NCBI GenBank assembly: GCA_013399895.1 | Contig: VXBA01006136.1 | Span: forward strand, 898,602 to 962,601 | Length of the DNA: 64,000 nt | Reading direction: 5' to 3' | Origin: Serilophus lunatus | Taxonomy: Eukaryota > Chordata > Aves > Passeriformes > Eurylaimidae | Shown: piece by piece, positions 59,301 to 64,000 of the stretch | Numbering within the stretch: position 1 is the first letter of the stretch | Layout of the letters: each line of letters opens with the position of its first letter | The notes under the pieces: generated by a model | Databases searched by the model: none | What the model was told of the DNA's origin: nothing | Seen by the model: the letters and a program-made list of their open reading frames with translations, nothing else | Program-made: the position numbers and the translations under genes

Positions 59301-62300
59301 CTCACAGACATGTTTCACATGCTAGAAGTTCCTAGATTTTGAGCTTTATAGTAATAAATATGGGTCAGATCATGTATACTGTGATTTGCATGAGCATCCT
59401 GGAAACTGTAAGGGCAAATCGCATAGACAAAGTTAATCCCATGTGTTGGTTTGGGAAGGATTAAGTGCTGGATGCTTGAAGACTGTTGAGAATTTTTAAT
59501 GCAGCAGGTTTTATTCCCTTTGTAATATCTAAATAGGACAGGTACAGCGTCTGCTTCTTCCAGTATTTTGGGTAGCTAACTTTAATTGTCGTTCCTATTT
59601 ATGGCTGTCACAAATAGGCGAGATGTCTGAATAACGTGTGGAGGTCTTGACTCTGCCAAGGAAGAAAGGTCTGTGGCAAACGTGTGATGGTAGCTGGAAT
59701 CGGAGGGCTGGGGGACTTACTGCCTCCCACAGAATGGTGCTGTCCTTGCTGAGGAATCTGCACCTTTCCTGCCACACTTTTCAGGCTGGCCTGTAAGATA
59801 AACCAGCTTTGCTTTTCATCTGTTGCTACAAGCCTGTGGGAACCCAAAGTGGAGGGGGAGCCTCTACCATGGTGTTAGTGGAGATGTTCCCGCAGCAGAA
59901 CAAGCCCTGAGGACAGTTCTCCTGAAATCTGGTTCCTCACGTGCAGCTGGAGTTGGGTTTCCATCTGCCTGTGGAACTGTAGCACAGGCGTTCACCCAGC
60001 TCAGCACCTGGCCAAGCAGAACCTGTTGGATGTTATGTCAAACATGCAGGTACCTGGCTTTCCTAGGCTCAGCCTTCTCTCTTCCAGGGCTGCTTTACTT
60101 TCCCTTCTTCCCTGTTCAGGGTAAGTTGAAAAAGTCAGTTGTTTCAAAATGCATACCGGGGCTTTCTCCCCTGCCTCCTCTAAACACTATCAGTTTCAAA
60201 CCTAACTCTTCCACTTCCACAAGATTTCCTTAACTTTCCCATACAGAAGCTCCCTGTGTTCCAACAAAGGCAGCAAGGGACACAACCCATAATTTTTCAG
60301 AAGCACCAGAAGTGCTTACGGGATGGGATGAGTGTCAAGGGCGTCCCTGTGCTGTGCAGCATGGATGCATTTCAAACACCCTGAGCTGCTGCCATGTGGC
60401 TGCAGACAGCACTCAGTGCACATTGCAGAAGTGTACTCGCCTTTAAAAAAAATGTACAAATCTAAGTAAATAAGATGAAGATGTGTTTCATGGATACTGT
60501 CAAGCTCCTCTTACATAAATTCTCATACTCACTCAAAACTTGTTCCTTCCTAAGCAGTGATTATTCTAGTAAAACCTCCTTGTCCAGCAGAAAGTACAAA
60601 AACCTCCTCTCAGTTTATATAGGATAAGAGGAGTGATGCAAACAACTAATGCAATGGTGAGTAAATTTACTTAATAAAAGCACAAATAATGCTGTTTTGT
60701 TTCTATCATCTTTAAAGGAAATATCTACCAAGTGATTAATAATCACATTTTCTGTCCTTGCCCCACAAAGTATCTCTGTATTAAAGAAAACTCCACCATA
60801 GTGCTTGACTATAGGGGCAGAAACTTTATAAAAGCAAAGCATTGTTCTAGATAAGAGGATGGGTATATCTGATTTCTTCCTGAATAGTTATCTTTTAAGC
60901 ACTATTTTCCCTTTGAACTTTTCCTACCTTTATTCTCCTTAAAAAGAAATATTTTTATATTTTTTCACAAATATCTTCACTTTCACTGGAGTTCCTGAGA
61001 CACATAGTAAGGCAGTAGAGAACCCTGTAGTTACAAAACCAATTTTCATATATAAATAAGAGACAATGAAACAAACAGCTGTACCAGTTCTCTCTATAAA
61101 TTATTACAATTCTTGAAAATAAATCTGGATGTGTTTTTCTTGAGACTGGCTTCAGCTCCTCACTTTGTTGTCCAATGCTGGTGACAAAATAGACTCCTCC
61201 TAGACTTCCACCCTGTCCTGCTACACCTGGCTTCTCTGGACAAAGAAAAGGGGCAGAGGAAAGCTCTTGCAAAGCTTCCTGTGAACACTCTGTCCAGCAG
61301 AAGAGGCAATAAGGAAACGTGTGTAGATGCTCCTTGTGCCACAAAGGTGTGGTGGAGGCGAGCAGGGGTGCCTGACATGGCAGAGTGCAGAGGGGAAGTC
61401 AGGAAAGGATGGTCCTGCTTCTTCCAAAGGGCTGAGCTGGCAGCAGGAGAACAAGGCAACCAGCGTCTGCTTGTAGCAGAGTCTCCCACATTTTTAGATG
61501 GTATTGAAGAATTTACTGTTATTGAGTACAGATGTGTCTGATTTTCTGGAACGTTGCAGGAACAAAGGCCCGAGACAGTGGTGCCAAATTACAACATCAT
61601 TTGTATTTAGTCAAGTAGTTCTATTTATAATAACCTTTCAGGTGACCCAATTGGTAAAGCATGTCTAAAGGAGATTAGTTTCTATCTTTCAGAGTATGAA
61701 GTAATGTACTATGTAAGTACTACAGCTTAGCTACTGTTTATTTTGAATGTCAGTTAGGATCAGGTAGTGCTTATATGCTCCTGAGACTTAGCAGTTTTTA
61801 TTCAGGAATTTTCAAATTTTCAGCATCAAGCTGAAACTTGGTATGTAAGCTGTCAGCACAGATGCTAGTTTTATTCCAAAAATAGAGTGTGTTGAAGCTT
61901 TTAAAGGTGTCAGGTGGCTTATTTATACACTGGTTGCAGATGCTTTAGTTTTCTGGCTCTTTCAACTATACAAAAGCTTACGCCGTCACCTTTCTCCAGT
62001 GCTACTCCATTCTCCAGCATTACAGTCCTGAACAAGTGAGGAATTAGAAGGGAAGTAATCGCCCTGGAGTGATATTCTATGGTGTGCCCTGGAGATAGGC
62101 ATAAGGAACAGTCATTTTTGGTGAAAAAGAACTACCCTCATTGAATAAAGAAAAATAATTGAGAAGATACCTGAAGTGAACATGCTACCCAAAATGATGA
62201 CATATTGCTTGACAACACAGTGAAAGGGAAGACAAATTCCCCAGCAGTGTAGAGGTTCCCTAACACTCCCATTTAGACAAGGATTGGTCTTCTTCCAGGG

Positions 62301-64000
62301 ATCTCTTTCTAGTAGACTAGGAAATAAAACCTGGGAATTAAAAAACAGGAGCTGGTTTGCAGAAAGTTCTGCCAACAGCTGCAGGCGAGGGCAGGTCAAT
62401 GTAAACAAGACATACATCCTGAAAGGCAAGATGGGGAAGATAAAGCTAGGGAGGTCCTGCCTAGTCAGAGGTCTGTCTCCAAAATGAGTTTCTTCTGTTT
62501 GTAACAAATGGAGGCAATATGTAATTATTTGCAAGCATGTTGATATATTAAAAAATTACCATGGTATGTAGCTTCTTGTTAATTTTAAAAGTTTTAAGCA
62601 TACTTACAGGCTGCAAAGCTTCTGATCGGTTTTCAACTGCACTTATGCATTTAACATCTTCAAATTCATAACTATATTTTTTTCCAGCGAGCAATTTACT
62701 CTTGGTAAAAATACTTGTGCCAATACAAGTTTATGTGCACGACTTCTTTATTCTAGCCCTCTTTGGGAGGCATGCTCCATCCGTTTAGAAAACAAAGAGA
62801 ATTTGTCACAATGGTTGCAGACAAATATTTTTAAGTTTAGAACCTTTTATTCCACTGAATCAAACTAGACCCAAATATGAATAAAGACCAGTCACAAGAT
62901 TATAAGCTTGAAGCATTTGCTCATACATAATACATATTCAATACTCAATCATTTTATTTTCCCTGAGGAATGGTAGAATTTCAATACTCATTGGTTATAC
63001 CTCTTTTTAAAGGTCCTCAGCAGTAATTTGTCCTCTAAAATCTATCAAAATAATACATGAGACCTTATCAAGCTCTATTTAGTAGCCAAGATGCAAACAT
63101 TTTAGTCTTTCCTTTCAGAATGCAGCAATGTGATAAACCTGAGCTAATTTATTTGGGCTTTAGACAGCTGTGAATGAGAACTAATATATGGTCAGGATTT
63201 GAAATCATGCCAGCAGAAGCTTACTCTTCAAACAGATGCTCCAGTATTCTATTAGGAAGGTCACATATCTCACGTCATGATTTAATGGGAACCTGGTCAG
63301 AAGTCTCTTCCCCTCCTGCTACAGCTGTCTCTGTGAAATAGCAAACATGTTTTCTGGTCAGTTTGTGCTGTGTGAATTATTCTTCTAAAAGCTTATTTAC
63401 AGTTAAATCAGGGTCCATTTTCTTAACTTGAAAAACACAGAGGTTGAACAAAATTATGTTTGTTAAAAACCCCCTAACCCTCAGTGTGGTAAAAATGTGA
63501 TTTTTTAAAAAAATAATGTCAAAATGTTTAACTTTACAAATTAAAAAAACTAAAAAATGAAACCCCAATGGATTCTTCTTTATTGCTCTTTTGTCTTTGA
63601 AAATATATGTAAAAATTTCAAGATTGCATTTATTCCTACTGGGCATAAAAGTGAGACCATCTAGAAAGATACAGGCAGAAGAATCCATGTCAGTATTGGT
63701 GAAACTCAGAAGGGTTAGTACCTCAATCTTGAAATCACAGTCAGGGCCAGCAGCTGGGCCTGGGCTCAGCAGTAGCTCAATGCAGCACCTGAAGGTCAGG
63801 CACCAGCTCCAAGGCTGGAACTCACCACACTGAAGCAGGTTTTCTGAAGGAAGGGGTGACTAAGTCAACCTCTGGAGGAGACTCAAGCAGGGCACCCCTG
63901 GGATTCAGTGGCCAAGTTCACTTCTGGTGCCTGGATGCCTACACATGCACAGAAGGGGAATGTGCATGTAGGTTATATTTTGCAAGAACTGCCTAAAAAG
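59301..64000. other. Intergenic DNA upstream of HECTD2, no gene seen
   Basis: Frames of up to 140 codons (59823-60233 plus, 60955-61344 minus, 62112-62534 minus) show no domain features or codon pattern that I would call coding. In mammals PCGF5 lies on this side of HECTD2; none of its RING-finger sequence is seen here. Confidence 0.65.

Noticed and set aside
59823..60233. 136-codon plus-strand frame
   Set aside because: Composition follows local GC content, with no recognised family and no supporting transcript signals.
62112..62534. 140-codon minus-strand frame
   Set aside because: No domain, signal pattern or splice context; length is within what chance allows in 64 kb.
54000..64000. PCGF5 exons, the expected 5' neighbour
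   Set aside because: No RING-finger cysteine pattern or RAWUL-like sequence was visible on either strand.
1..64000. CRISPR arrays, tRNA or rRNA genes, bacterial or phage systems
   Set aside because: No regularly spaced repeats, cloverleaf-type gene or rRNA core sequence was seen; the window is vertebrate euchromatin.

Overview
This is a vertebrate nuclear window, almost certainly from a bird. It holds several 5'-truncated CR1 LINE copies ending in the avian 'AGAATCACAGAAT'-type tail, plus two stretches that match long terminal repeats (LTRs) of avian endogenous retroviruses. It also has AT-rich intergenic DNA, one dense CpG island, and compact introns with GT..AG borders. There is no prokaryotic-style gene packing, and almost all long reading frames are chance frames.

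One protein-coding gene can be supported: HECTD2, a HECT-type E3 ubiquitin ligase, on the minus strand. I assembled its whole coding region from 21 exons between 53648 (ATG) and 22818 (stop). Every junction is phase-consistent. The exons total 2412 nt, giving 803 residues plus stop, against about 776 for the human protein as I remember it. The extra length is mostly in the low-complexity N-terminus encoded by exon 1. The HECT domain starts at about residue 461 (exon 13) and runs to the C-terminus. The presumed catalytic Cys is residue 771 in an H-T-C-F-N motif, and the C-terminal tail has the conserved Phe at -4.

Layout, left to right: 1-20050 is intergenic DNA downstream of HECTD2, with CR1 remnants at 12806-13240, 18134-18520 and 20052-20148 and a pair of related ~100 bp direct repeats at 8120/9840. 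About 20150-22817 is AT-rich, repeat-poor and the likely 3' UTR. 22818-53648 is HECTD2. Its introns hold an LTR fragment (32713-32850), a CR1 reverse-transcriptase remnant (44229-44375) and a larger LTR-containing retroviral remnant (45465-46443), all three on the strand opposite the gene. About 53290-54030 is the CpG-island promoter and first exon, interrupted by a 130 bp assembly gap (53784-53913) beside a GGGGCC/GGGGTC repeat. 54035-64000 is upstream intergenic DNA with one CR1 remnant and an isolated GC-rich patch near 59130-59250.

The most notable sequence-level observation is intron 14. It has a perfect minor-spliceosome (U12-type) 5' splice site and a matching branch-point sequence, inside the HECT domain. 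I found no new multi-gene or defence-type system; the rest is ordinary avian euchromatin. Comparisons with human HECTD2 rest on recalled family knowledge, not on an alignment run here.
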